A DNA stretch of 64,000 bases from Solenopsis invicta (lineage: Eukaryota > Arthropoda > Insecta > Hymenoptera > Formicidae): positions 62,001 through 126,000 of the forward strand of contig NC_052668.1 of NCBI RefSeq assembly GCF_016802725.1, read 5' to 3'. The position numbers and the translations under genes are program-made. Numbering within the stretch: the stretch's first letter is position 1; every line of letters begins with the position of its first letter. Shown one piece after another: positions 37,101 to 49,900 of this stretch. The notes beneath the pieces are model-generated. The model had not been told where the DNA came from. It was given only the letters and a program-made list of their open reading frames with translations, and did no database searches.

Positions 37101-40100
37101 AACCATATTGAATAGCCGGGCAGCAAGATACTAATGAACCTATCAATTGAGCGAACTCTTTAATTTTACATTTCTCTAATTTTTTGAAAACTAGTATTTG
37201 ATCATGAATCTTTTTCCTTTTATCTAATGGTAATTCTAATATCATTTTATGTGAATTTAGGACAAATCCCAGAAAACTACAAATTTGCGTCGGAATTTTA
37301 CAACTCTTTTCGTTATTAATGATAAAACCTAAATTTTCCAATAATTCCACTGACGCCCTAATATTGTCTGAACAACTTGCCTGAGAATTTCCTAGAAGTA
37401 ACAGATTATCGAGGTAAATAACCGATAAATAACCTAAGTTTCTTAAATGACATACCACCGGTTTCATGATTTTTGTAAAAACATATGGAGCTATATTAAG
37501 ACCAAAAGGTAAGCAGTTAAATTCATATAGAACGCTTTCAAAGAAAAATCTTAGATATTTTCTGTAAACTTTGTCAATGGGGACCAAGTAATAAGCATCC
37601 TTAAGATCCAGTTTACCCATAAAGCAATTACGACTAAGTAACTTGCACGCAACTTTATAGTCTTCCAGTTTAAAATGATCCGTTTTAATAAATTTATTTA
37701 ACCTTTTAAGATTAAGAATTAATCTGCTTGTCCCATCTGGCTTAAGGATTAAGAAAATACTGGATAAGAATTGATCTTTACATGGTTCACATTGGCTAAA
37801 AGCTCCTTTTGAAATTAATTTTTCAATCTGTTTGCAAATTCCGGCGCGCTCTTTTGCAGACCATGAAGGTTCTCTAGGAACAGAATCTTGCACCACTGGT
37901 TTGGAAAAAGGAATTACATACCCCTTTATCCAACTCAAAATCCTGGAATCGGAAGTTAAAACTTTCCATTTCTCTAAGAATAAACCCAGCCTTTCAGCTG
38001 GCTTACCCACCTCAGTTACAACTAAGCTTTTTTCTGTTGAGTTGTTGACTGCGGTTGAAGATCGTTGCGACTTCCCACATTCTGATTGGTCGACTTCTTC
38101 TTGTTGAATTAATTCTGGTTGTAGAATCTGTTTCGATACCCGCCTGATGTCATAGCTCTGAATGGTTGACGTCGTGGCGGGCCTTTGAAGTTTTTTGCCT
38201 TTCCAGTGATTTTTGGTTTCGCTTTTAATTCCTTGCCCGATCTTTCAATCGCTTTAGCTACTTTAAGCCGTTCTCCTAATTTTTGGCCAAAAAGCCACTC
38301 CTCTGCTGTCGATGATTCTAACGTTTTGAGAGCTGCTAATGGTAGCAAGAATCAGACTTCTACGAGTCAAGGATTCATCCCTTTGTAGGTATGCCAATAA
38401 TCGTGCAGCTTCTCTAAGTCTCTTTACTAAAGAGATCTGAGAAGGAGATAATTTCTTTCGATATCGGACTTATTGTTATTGATGATCTCAGTGATACACC
38501 CATCAAAGCAAGACAAGCCGTGATTTTCTTTTGTTTATCCACGATGCGACCATCGCGTTTTACTGATATTTCATTTAAAGAAGCCTTAAGTTCTTCATTA
38601 AGTTTTGGAGGATCAATTAGGACGCAATTCTTTGCAGGAGCATGCTCTTTAATAAGTCTATCTCTCTCTTCTATTGGAAGGCTTTTCTTTAAAATATCAG
38701 TCAAACAGCTACACTCTTGGGAATGGCTGGAGCCAAAATTCTCTCTTCCGCCACTCGTTTTCCAATGGCTTCCAGAATTTCTACATCTAAGTCTTCTATG
38801 ACCACTTCCTCCGATGAATTAGCTGCATCCATTACTATCTGGATATTTGAGGAAGGTGTATCTTTATTCGATGTCAGCTGAACCTCCGCCGGAACATGGA
38901 CATCTACCTGACTTGTCACTGTATGACTAGGCTCTGGATCCCTTGAAGGAATCGGAAATCCTTTTTTGGAAGTGACTTCCGTTAAGAGTTGTGACGTGAC
39001 ATCCCGTTTGGCTGTCCGTCACAAGGATCGTAAGATCCGAACGAGGAACGCGCGCTGCGGCTTTACGTCCTCTCGGCTCGGAGACGGACGTGTTGGCGAG
39101 TGCGCTTACAATTCCGCGTTTTTGTTTTGTGTGCGTGTGTCCGTCCGTTAATTTTAGCGACGTTTTGCGGATTGGCGGCTAGCGGATATTCAATTTTTGT
39201 ATCGACGAAATCTCACCCGGCGAGCAGACTACAAGAAGGAGGACCTCCCGCCACTTGAGACCTTCCGGACCGTGCGCAGGATCGCAGTAGCGCGCACGAC
39301 AGGTGATCTCTCTTCATTTTAATTACGTTATCTCTTACCTTCGCGCCTGTACGCAACAGTAAAGCCGCTGAAATTGCAGGACACAAAGAGGGAAGGTCCG
39401 GCGTAGGGGATGTCGACACTCCACGCCGATCATCGCGTAGGAGATCCCGAACGAGGAGCGGCGAGAGAAAGTTCCTGACGTGGTCCCGAGCGCGGGGGCA
39501 CCGGACGTCGAAGAGTCCGTAGGGATAGCCATCCGGCCTCGGGAAAACCACGGGAAGAGTCGCGAGCTGCCCGAAGAGACCGACCTACCTCGAATTGCGC
39601 GCCGCGGCGCGACAGCCTGATTAGAGGGTCGCGAGGACCGCGTTATAAGGCGGAACCAATAGCGCGGCGCGACGAACCCCCGTGCGTGGGGCGAGAGATC
39701 CTGCGTGCCGCCTGCCGAATTTCCTCGCGCTATCGATCACTTCGCTGTGGATCGTCGCAAGTGCGCTGCCACGAGCCGAGACGACGGGAGCCGAGGACGT
39801 GCCACATCCCCGTGCGAGGACGATTTGCGAGCCAGGCCAGCGTCGTGGTGAGACGAACGAGATTTGTGTAAAGCCACCGATTTCGCCGGTCGGATGAGTC
39901 GCGCGCGCGGCTGCCGTTAGAGTTATCGTTCGCCGTAAAATCCTCCGCCGGGAACACGCCAGTGATCGCGTGCTGTCCGCGTGCTCGGCCGCCGTGCGCC
40001 TCATCCGATTAAGTCGCGTCGGGATTCGTTCGGTTCCGTTTATTGAGAGCGTCGCCGACACCACAGCCAAGTCGCGTTAATTGTGATACATTCTTGTATG

Positions 40101-43100
40101 TTGTCTGTAGTAGCGTATGTATGCGTTTCTGTTGGGCGATGTCCGTTTTGTTCAGCGTACTTCCGAACGCTTGCTTCGTGCCGAATCGCCATAATTTGGC
40201 GTGAACTGAGAGTGCGTGTGTAGAGTGGCGAGAGTGCACGGTGTTTGTCTGCCGCTGCTCAGAGTGGAATTGTGACTCTCTCCGTTCGGTGAGCTCGTAC
40301 CGACGACCGCGCGATATTTTCCGCTCGCGTCCGGGTCGCGAGACCCCGTCGCAGAACCTTGTGAGTAGCGTCATATCTCGGAAATATATTATTCATTTTT
40401 CTATCGGACTGAAGCGTTTTCTCTAAGTTCCCTCGCTCTCCTCTATCACCCCGTCCGTCGCGAACCACCCCCTCTGCCAATTCCGTGGCTGAGCTATCGG
40501 TTAAGGGAGCCCGTTATTGTTCGTGACGACGTAGAGTGTTTTCGCGTTTCTTTTCGGGCGTGAATCGAGAGATCGGTCACGTCCCGATTTCAGAGCGGCA
40601 CGCTCGCTCGTGCCTGGCGCCCAATCGTATCGTCTAATTTCGCGCACTTGATGTGAGCGACTTCGCGAACCCCCTGGCTACCTAACTAGCGCCACGAGCA
40701 ATTAACGCAGTTGCACCACGCTCGTGAGTGCGGTCGCAGAGTGTATGCAATAATTCTCTGAAAACGGTGGAGAATGTAGTGGAGACTGAGAAGGACTCTG
40801 GGATCAATAATTTGTATCCTTCTCCTCGCATTGTCCCTGACCTCTTTGGTCAGATCTTCTTGATCTCGAATCACGGTACCCTAATCGATAATATACATTC
40901 AGAATAAAAAATTCTGTTCATATGTATATAAATATATATATATATACAGGGTGTTTCAGACCACCCGTACACCCCTTTTCTCTTCGCAGGATTAGGACCA
41001 ATCAAAAATATGTTCAGACGAAAGTTGTAGGGTTTCAAAAGATCTATTCAATGATCTTATCAGTTTGACCTTGGATGGCGTCGCCAAGGTCAGATCGAAA
41101 TCACATTAAGTTTTTTAAATGGAACACCCTATTTTTGATTCCAGAATCTAATAGCTGGTGTCAAGACCTTTCCAAAACACTATAAGAATGTTTATTTTCG
41201 TTGACTACTTTCCGAGTTGTGCGGCTTGAAAGTTACACTACCGCCAGCATCAGCATTACTCAAGATGTACCATGTGGTGGTTACTTAGTCGGATTTAATC
41301 TTGTGTGTGGGTGTGTGCATACGTGCATGCGTATGTGTATGGGGGAGGAAAAGGGGAGTCAAAGTTTTATGTACTCTGCTTTTGTTTATTAACTGGATTG
41401 ATTATGTTTGATGATCAATCATGTCCAGATTGACTGTATGCATTTTCCCGTGCTTAGCATTATCCAGAATGAACGACGTGGACGTGACGAGAATTTCATC
41501 CCATTGGGGTGCTTGATTCACGTGAGTCCCCTTGCCTCTCACGTTTGGGGTGCTTGATTCACGTGAGTCCCCTTGCCTCTCACGTTTGGGGTGCTTGATT
41601 CACGTGAGTCCCCTTGCCTCTCACGTTTGGGGTGCTTGATTCACGTGAGTCCCCTTGCCTCTCACGTTTGGGGTGCTTGATTCACGTGAGTCCCCTTGCC
41701 TCTCACGTTCGGGAATGAATGAGTGTATGTTTTGTTAAGCGACTAAATGTTCAAAGTGAGCACCATTCTCTGCGATGCAAGCATCAACTCTATTTTGAAA
41801 ATCATTGGTTGCTCGAAGAATTTCCTCGGCACGTAAGGATCGAATTGCTTCACTTATTCTACGAATCATATTATCCCTCGTAGTCGGACGTTCATGATAG
41901 ACCAAGTTTTTTATCCTTCCCCATATAATAATCAAGGACGGTGAGATCTGGTGATCGGGGTGGATAATTGATTGGACCGTATTTGCCTATCCACTTGTCG
42001 GGGAACATAGTGTTTAATGCCGCACGAGCAACTCTCGATGTATGAGACGGACATGCATCTTGTTGGAACCACATGTTCAGGCGCAATTGCAGAGGAATAT
42101 TTTCTAGTAAGACAGGAAGATCTGTCATTATCAAGGCGGAATATCTATCACCGTTTAGATTTTCGTCAAAGAAAACAGGACCTATGATTTGACTTCCAAT
42201 AATTCCACACCAAACATTGACTTTCCAAATGGTTTGATGATCTACTTCTCTCAACCAGTGAGGATTATTTTGTGCCCAATAACGAGAGTTCCAAGTATTA
42301 ACAGATCCATCACTTTTAAGTGTACATTCGTCAGAAAATAAAATTTTCAAGTGGAAATCAAGTGGTTGCTGTCTTATAAAGTTGCAAAATACAAGTCTCT
42401 GTCTAATATCGTTATAATTCAACGCTTGATGAACAGACATTCTGTAAGGGTGAAATTTGTTATTTTTTAGAATGCGCCAAACACTGATTTTACTAACACC
42501 AGAATCTTGTTCTCGTCGTCTTAAAGAATCATAAGGGTTCAATTCTGTCGATGCAAGAATTTCCACTGTTCTTTCATCCATAATCGGACGACGAATTTGT
42601 GTACCTTTGTTATGTTGAGGCTGAACGACACCTTTAATTTTGATTCGTTTAGCCAAACGTGAAAAAACATTTCGCGAGTGAGGAGTCCGATCAGGATAAC
42701 GTTCCCGCCACAATCTTTCCGCTGCAATGAATGTACCTTGACACTCACCTAAAATTAGCAGCATATCATATGCTTCTTCATTGGAATAGGACATGGCTAA
42801 ATAAACCTAGACTAATAAAGAGGGTCGGATTTTTGTTGCGCGATTGATACTGATATGACGGTTATTGAAGACGTAGGTGACAAGTTTGAGAGAGTTATTG
42901 TCACTCGTGTTGAGTTGAGTCACAATAGCGTTGTGGTGAATACATCTCTACTACATCCTATGCAAATAACAATATGTATAAAATCACGAGTTAGACATCG
43001 TTACGCAGAAAGCCGCGCTCGTTATTGCTCGTGTGCTACCGTTAAAGTAATAATGTAATTACATAATATTATGACATACATATGTATGTGACTATCTACG

Positions 43101-44876
43101 GTCGCGACAGCTAACTTTCACGATTTTTCATGATCTGTTTTTGTTGGCCCGGCTCGCGTGTTTACTTTCTTTGTGTCGGCTGCACGGCTTTTTGCGTAAC
43201 GCGTGATTTTATATTGTTATTTACATGGTGTTGGCGGTAGTGTAACTTTCAAGCCGCACAACTCGGAAAGTAGTCAACGAAAATAAACTTTCTTGTAGTG
43301 TTTTGGGAAGGTCTTGACACCAGCTATTAGATTCTGGAATCAAAAATAGGGTGTTTCATTTAAAAAACTTAATGTGATTTCGATCTGACCTTGGCGACGC
43401 CATCCAAGGTCAAACTGATAAGATCATTGAATAGATCTTTTGAAACCCTACAACTTTCGTCTGAACATATTTTTGATTGGTCCTAATCCTGCGAAAAGAA
43501 AAGGGGTGTACGGGTGGTCTGAAACACCCTGTATATATATATATATGGGGCATTCTCCGTCAAAAAGGCCACCCCTGCTGCCCATTTCAATTTTTGAGAT
43601 AAAATGTTCGAAAAAGGCTTAAAATTTTTGTTGAAATGTCTATTTTTCGATGCCGTTTGGCCTTTTGGAAAATTCAAAGTGGCGGACCTAATATCACTAG
43701 GCTAGAATGAAAAAAGCCTTTGAAAAAATACATAATAACGTGAATAAATGTGCAAGATATGACGTAGCAGAGGTCTAATCCTTATGTGTAAGTGTGTGAG
43801 TGTGTGTGTGTGGGGGGAGGTGGGGGGAGGGGGGATACGCGCGCTCATACGCGTGCGTGTATAAATGAATCACGTAAAAATCCTTGCTCAACATGGTCTG
43901 GCTATCAAGACATTTGCATACAAAATTTCGAATCATTTCATTATCCTTGTCCTGAAAAAGTACGTCACAAAAAACCTACGGTACAGAAAATATTGTTCTT
44001 TAAAAAACATTTTCTCCACAGAATAATACACTACTCAAAAGAAAATAGGGAACACTTTCCAGACACCAAAAATTAGGCTATTTTCAAATGACTGTAACTC
44101 GGTGAAAAATCATCGTAGATAAAAAATAAAAAAAGCATTTTAAAGCTCGAAGTTCCAGCTTGAAGATCCAACTTTAACGCTCTATCAGCAGATTTTCAAA
44201 ATTCTTTTAACTTCCTTGTCTTATGCAGTAAAAAAGCACACCCTGTTTTGTTTCTTAAAATTTCGTATTTTTGACACTTTGCAGCTCGACCAACAAATTT
44301 TTTTCGAACAATTCAAGTAAAGTTTCATAAACTACAACATTTTGCCTACAAAATGCTTTTTTTAAAATTTCTCTACCATTTTTTTTGACCGAGTTACGCT
44401 ACTTTGAAGCTAAACCTGCATTTTTTACAAATGATATCCGTACTCCGTGAAAAATCATCGTAGACAAAAAATCAAAAAACCATTTTAAAGCTCGAAGTTC
44501 CAGCTTTAACATGCTGTTAATGGTTTTCAAAAATTTTCTCAATTTCTTAGTACTATGCCCCAAAAAAGATACACTGTTTTTTCCTTAAAATAACGTATTT
44601 TTAACAGCCTGTAGCTCAATAAAAAAATTTTTCTCGACAAATCCAATGCAAGTGCCATAAAGTATGACATTTTCTCTACAAAATGCTTTTTTTAAAGTTT
44701 TCTCTACGATTTTTTTGACCGAGTTACAAGACTTTGAAGATATACATTTTTTACAGTACATTTTTCCGAAAAATGACGTCTACCGCCGACATTAGCATTA
44801 CCCAATGTGCACCACGTGGAGGTTGTCGGTCGGATTTTTGCACATCGTGTGTGTGTGTGTGTGAGTGTGTGTGTGT

Positions 44877-44944
<68 letters not shown>

Positions 44945-46899
44945 ATCACAGCAGAGATAAGGACCCCGCAGTTCGTCACTTCTGCAGTATTTAATGACTC
45001 CAAACCCTCTCTGCTGTGTGTGTATGCGCTCGCGCGCATGAGAGTTCAATAGTATTTCCTCCTCTCTGATCAATTACTGCTTGCAAGCGTTCTCGCATAT
45101 TTATACATCTTGCAATACGATCTTGCGGAATGTTGTGCCAAATTTCCGTTAAAATTTCTCCCAATTCTTCTAAATTTCGCGGCTGTTCCTCGCGACGCCT
45201 TAATCGTCGTTCCATTTCATCCCAAATGTGCTCGATTGGATTTAAGTCCGGGCTATTGGCGGGATGATTTAACAGTCTAATTGCGTGTCGTTGAAAAAAA
45301 CGTCGCGTTATATTCGCCGTATGAGGTCGAGCGTTGTCCTGCATAAAAATAAAGTTCCGACAGGTTCGATTTAATAGCAAAACGTGTGGTCGTAGAATAT
45401 CGTTGATATAACGAACACCCGTCATTGCCGGAGGTGGCAGGATCACTAGATCACTTCGTCTTGTAAGTGATATACACCCCCACACCATCACGGAACCGCC
45501 GTTGTAGGATCGTATTGGCATAACGCAACGTCGATCATAGCGTTCATTTCGTCGATGCCAAGTACGTATACGAGCATCATTGCCATAAAGGCAAAAACAT
45601 GATTCGTCGGAGAAATATACATTTCTCCAATCCTGTGAACTGTAAACATATAGTCGTCTTAGTCTAACAAAAATCTCTCTTTAGACAAAGATGACCATAT
45701 GTAAACATTGCATGCTCAATACAATAAAATTTTGTTTAGTACGCCGGCGATTCTCGCAGTGTGATAAGCGACACGGAATTTTCAAAATGCCGCGTAGACA
45801 TTTATCGGCCGTAGAAGTTGCACGCATAATTGCGCTTTTGCAACAAGGTTTTAGTATGCGTTATGTGGCGCAAGATATTGGTGCATCTGTGTCCGTAGTG
45901 AGTAGAGCTTGGTTACGATATCAAGACACGGGAAATTACACGAGACGTGAAGGTAGTGGTCGTTCTCGATTAACGACAAATAGACAAGATCGAGCCATTG
46001 TTCGTTATGCATTAGAAAGACGAATAATTACCGCAAGAAACATTCGTAATGACATTCATTTGCGCCATGTGTGCGAACAAACAATTCGCAACCGTTTGAG
46101 AGAAGCCGGTCTTCGTTCTCGTGTTCGTGCACAAGTACCAAGACTCACACTCGTACATCGCCAAGTACGTTATCAATTTGCGCGCGATCACATAAATTGG
46201 ACCGCTAGGGATTGGAGAAATGTATATTTCTCCGACGAATCACGTTTTTGCCTTTATGGCAATGATGCTCGTATACGTACTTGGCGTCGACGAAATGAAC
46301 GCTATGATCGACGTTGCGTTATGCCAATACGATCCTACAACGGCGGTTCCGTGATGGTGTGGGGGTGTATATCACTTACAAGACGAAGTGATCTAGTGAT
46401 CCTGCCACCTCCGGCAATGACGGGTGTTCGTTATATCAACGATATTCTACGACCACACGTTTTGCTATTAAATCGAACCTGTCGGAACTTTATTTTTATG
46501 CAGGACAACGCTCGACCACATACGGCGAATATAACGCGACGTTTTTTTCAACGACACGCAATTAGACTGTTAAATCATCCCGCCAATAGCCCGGACTTAA
46601 ATCCAATCGAGCACATTTGGGATGAAATGGAACGACGATTAAGGCGTCGTGAGGAACAGCCGCGAAATTTAGAAGAATTGGGAGAAATTTTAACGGAAAT
46701 TTGGCACAACATTCCGCAAGATCGTATTGCAAGATGTATAAATATGCGAGAACGCTTGCAAGCAGTAATTGATCAGAGAGGAGGAAATACACACTATTGA
46801 ACTCTCATGCGCGCGAGCGCATACACACACAGCAGAGAGGGTTTGGAGTCATTAAATACTGCAGAAGTGACGAACTGCGGGGTCCTTATCTCTGCTGTG

Positions 46900-46957
<58 letters not shown>

Positions 46958-49900
46958 ACACACACACACACGATGTGCAAAAATCCGACCGACAACCTCC
47001 ACGTGGTGCACATTGGGTAATGCTAACGTCGGCGGTAGACGTCATTTTTCGGAAAAATGTACTGTAAAAAATGTATATCTTCAAAGTCTTGTAACTCGGT
47101 CAAAAAAATCGTAGAGAAAACTTTAAAAAAAGCATTTTGTAGAGAAAATGTCATACTTTATGGCACTTGCATTGGATTTGTCGAGAAAAATTTTTTTATT
47201 GAGCTACAGGCTGTTAAAAATACGTTATTTTAAGGAAAAAACAGTGTATCTTTTTTGGGGCATAGTACTAAGAAATTGAGAAAATTTTTGAAAACCATTA
47301 ACAGCATGTTAAAGCTGGAACTTCGAGCTTTAAAATGGTTTTTTGATTTTTTGTCTACGATGATTTTTCACGGAGTACGGATATCATTTGTAAAAAATGC
47401 AGGTTTAGCTTCAAAGTAGCGTAACTCGGTCAAAAAAAAATGGTAGAGAAATTTTAAAAAAAGCATTTTGTAGGCAAAATGTTGTAGTTTATGAAACTTT
47501 ACTTGAATTGTTCGAAAAAAATTTGTTGGTCGAGCTGCAAAGTGTCAAAAATACGAAATTTTAAGGAACAAAACAGGGTGTGCTTTTTTACTGCATAAGA
47601 CAAGGAAGTTAAAAGAATTTTGAAAATCTGCTGATAGAGCGTTAAAGTTGGATCTTCAAGCTGGAACTTCGAGCTTTAAAATGCTTTTTTTATTTTTTAT
47701 CTACGATGATTTTTCACCGAGTTACAGTCATTTGAAAATAGCCTAATTTTTGGTGTCTGGAAAGTGTTCCCTATTTTCTTTTAAGTAGTGTAGTAAGATT
47801 ACTTAAAATTACTTTGAAACTTATACTATACTTATGTTCCTCTTTTTGAGATAGTTGATCTGTATTAGTCACTTTAACTCTTATGTTTGAAATGCTTGAT
47901 TTACGCGAATCCCTTAGCCTCTCACATTCGGGATGCTTAATTTACGTGAGTCCCCTTGCCTCTTACATTCGGAGTGCTTGATTTACGTGAGTCCCCTTGC
48001 CTCTCACATTCGGGGTGCTTGATTTACGTGAGTCCCCTTGCCTCTCACATTCGAGGTGCTTGATTTAAGTGAGTCCCCTTGCCTCTCACATTTGGGGTGC
48101 TTGATTTACGTGAGTCCCCTTGCCTCTCACATTCGAGGTGCTTGATTTACGTGAGTTCCCTTGCCTCTCACGTGTGTACGTGTGTGCGTGTATGTGTGTC
48201 TGTATATGTAGATAGATGTTTCATGAAATATTTTTTTATTTTTATCCTATATTTCTTACTTTTGTTCTCATAACTGCCATAGTATTCCATTTGTATCATT
48301 GGAATACCTTTTGATTAGTACTTTATTCTCGTCCACAACTATAAACCCATGATTTTTAAGAATTTGCGGTACAGGCGGTGCAGTTTCAAATCTCTTCTTA
48401 AGTTTTCTTTTTACCTTCTCATGGTCAGTTTTTTTAAATAAAAAATCTTTATGTTCTTGAAATGTTTTTTAGCCCAATTAAAAAGAACTTGAGATGTTAG
48501 TATTGCATCCTGTGGTTTAGCAACAAGACTTGTTTTATATGCCTCTCTTTTGAAAGTAGCACCAATGCCATCATAAGCACTTTTACCGTGAGCAGTCGCA
48601 CTGTAATGCCATTCTGCTTGAATATTAAAATCATGTTTATGATGCACTAAGTTAGCAATCTGAAATTCATTTTTAAAATGCTGTTTCGCCCCATCCGTCA
48701 TGTATAATACTCTTTTAAGATTTTTGACATTTTTTAAAATCTCTGGAATTAATAATGTTTGTACAGTGTAAACGGCAGCGGTATCGTGTTTCAAACTCTC
48801 TAATAAAAATACATTACTCTTGTGCTTCAATTCAGAATTTTCTTTATAGTAAATAACAGAAAACACAGCACACTGATCATTGTTGAAGTGGAATGCTTGT
48901 GAGGCATTTTGACAAACATATGAATAGTTTTCAGAAAAATCAAATATGACAATTACTTCATCTTCACAAAGATTCTCTTTTTTTTCTGAAATGAAAAGCA
49001 TTTGTTGTTTGGCGATAAATGAATGAGATTTCAGAATTTGTAATTTGTTGCATAACTCGTTTATGAACTCATCAACTTTTAACTGTTGCGTTAATAGAGT
49101 TGATCGATCATTTCCGGTCCATAAAGAACATTGAACATGGGAAATTCATGAATCGTCCAATAGTTTAGAAAGCTTTGTAGAAAGTTCGGTAGTACCTGGG
49201 CATTGATCACATTTATCAAGATAGCAATCAGGATTCGATTCCTTACATATAATTTCATTCAAACAATCTTTATAATTGGAAAGTGGCTTGTCTATATTTT
49301 CTATTAGTTTCCGTACATCAATTGCATCAATCATTAACATGACATTTTCATGGATTGTGCAAACACAAACGGAATGTGTTCCAGAAGCCCCAGGGAGTAT
49401 GCAATTTCTAGGTCTAAGTTTAGCAAATGTACTAAAGCTAACATCATATTTTGGGTTGGATTCTTTAAATAAGGCATGCAGTTCTTTTAAATTTAATAGT
49501 AAAAAACATTTTTGCACTATTATCCGTTTATTATTATTTATTAAGGAAATGGCATTCTTCATTCCAGGCATTATCCTGCTGTTTATATCACTATTATAAA
49601 ACTCAATTACTTTTTCAACAGTAGTTTGCGGTAAAACTTTCCCAACTCTTTTAGTAGTATCAGCTAATACGCTATGGTTGAATTTCAATTCCTTAGATTT
49701 TTTTGCTAAATATGGTGATGCACCAAATTCTTTTACTATTTTTCTCACACTCCAAGACGACGGAGCTATAGTGAGAATTCGCACCCTTAAAGGATCATTG
49801 TGTTTCAAGGTGGAAAATTTTTGTTTAAGACCATCAAGCATTTCTTCCAGTTCAATTTCTCTAGGTGATCGAATGTTATAAGAAATCTCTGAGTTATCAA

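Larger units (their letters stand above)
40947..43531 (-). mobile_element. DD41D mariner-like element with 300 bp inverted repeats
   Basis: 2585 nt flanked by TA in TA-rich text. Left repeat 40947-41245 and right repeat 43232-43531 are near-perfect complements, beginning CAGGGTGTTTCAGACCACCC. The transposase is on the minus strand (42794-41735). Downstream of its stop lies a five-copy 41 bp hairpin array, then a GT-rich tract and the 55 bp module at 41241-41296. A 1-bp deletion in the transposase makes this copy non-autonomous. Confidence 0.85.
44029..47790. mobile_element. Palindromic Tc1-like element with 1.6 kb arms
   Basis: Starts CACTACTCAAAAGAAAATAG and ends with the complement, flanked by TA (44027-44028, 47791-47792). 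It sits in the left repeat of the 7.8 kb element, whose right repeat (near 50892-50910) shows the empty site AATAATAGTAAG. Left arm 44029-45633 and right arm 46209-47790 are near-identical inverted copies around a 575 nt unique centre. The right arm plus centre holds a complete transposase. The left arm holds only a mirrored catalytic half. Confidence 0.9.

Noticed and set aside
39213..40480. Arg-rich reading frames in the GC-rich block
   Set aside because: Low-stop frames expected in GC-rich DNA; several overlap on both strands and none shows a domain. The LTR-like reading is better supported.
44704..45073. His/Thr and Cys/Val repeat proteins in several frames
   Set aside because: They are translations of the GT/CA microsatellite; no gene signals.
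41506..48171. CRISPR-like array interpretation of the 41 bp repeats
   Set aside because: Units are contiguous without spacers and the genome is eukaryotic; it is a minisatellite.
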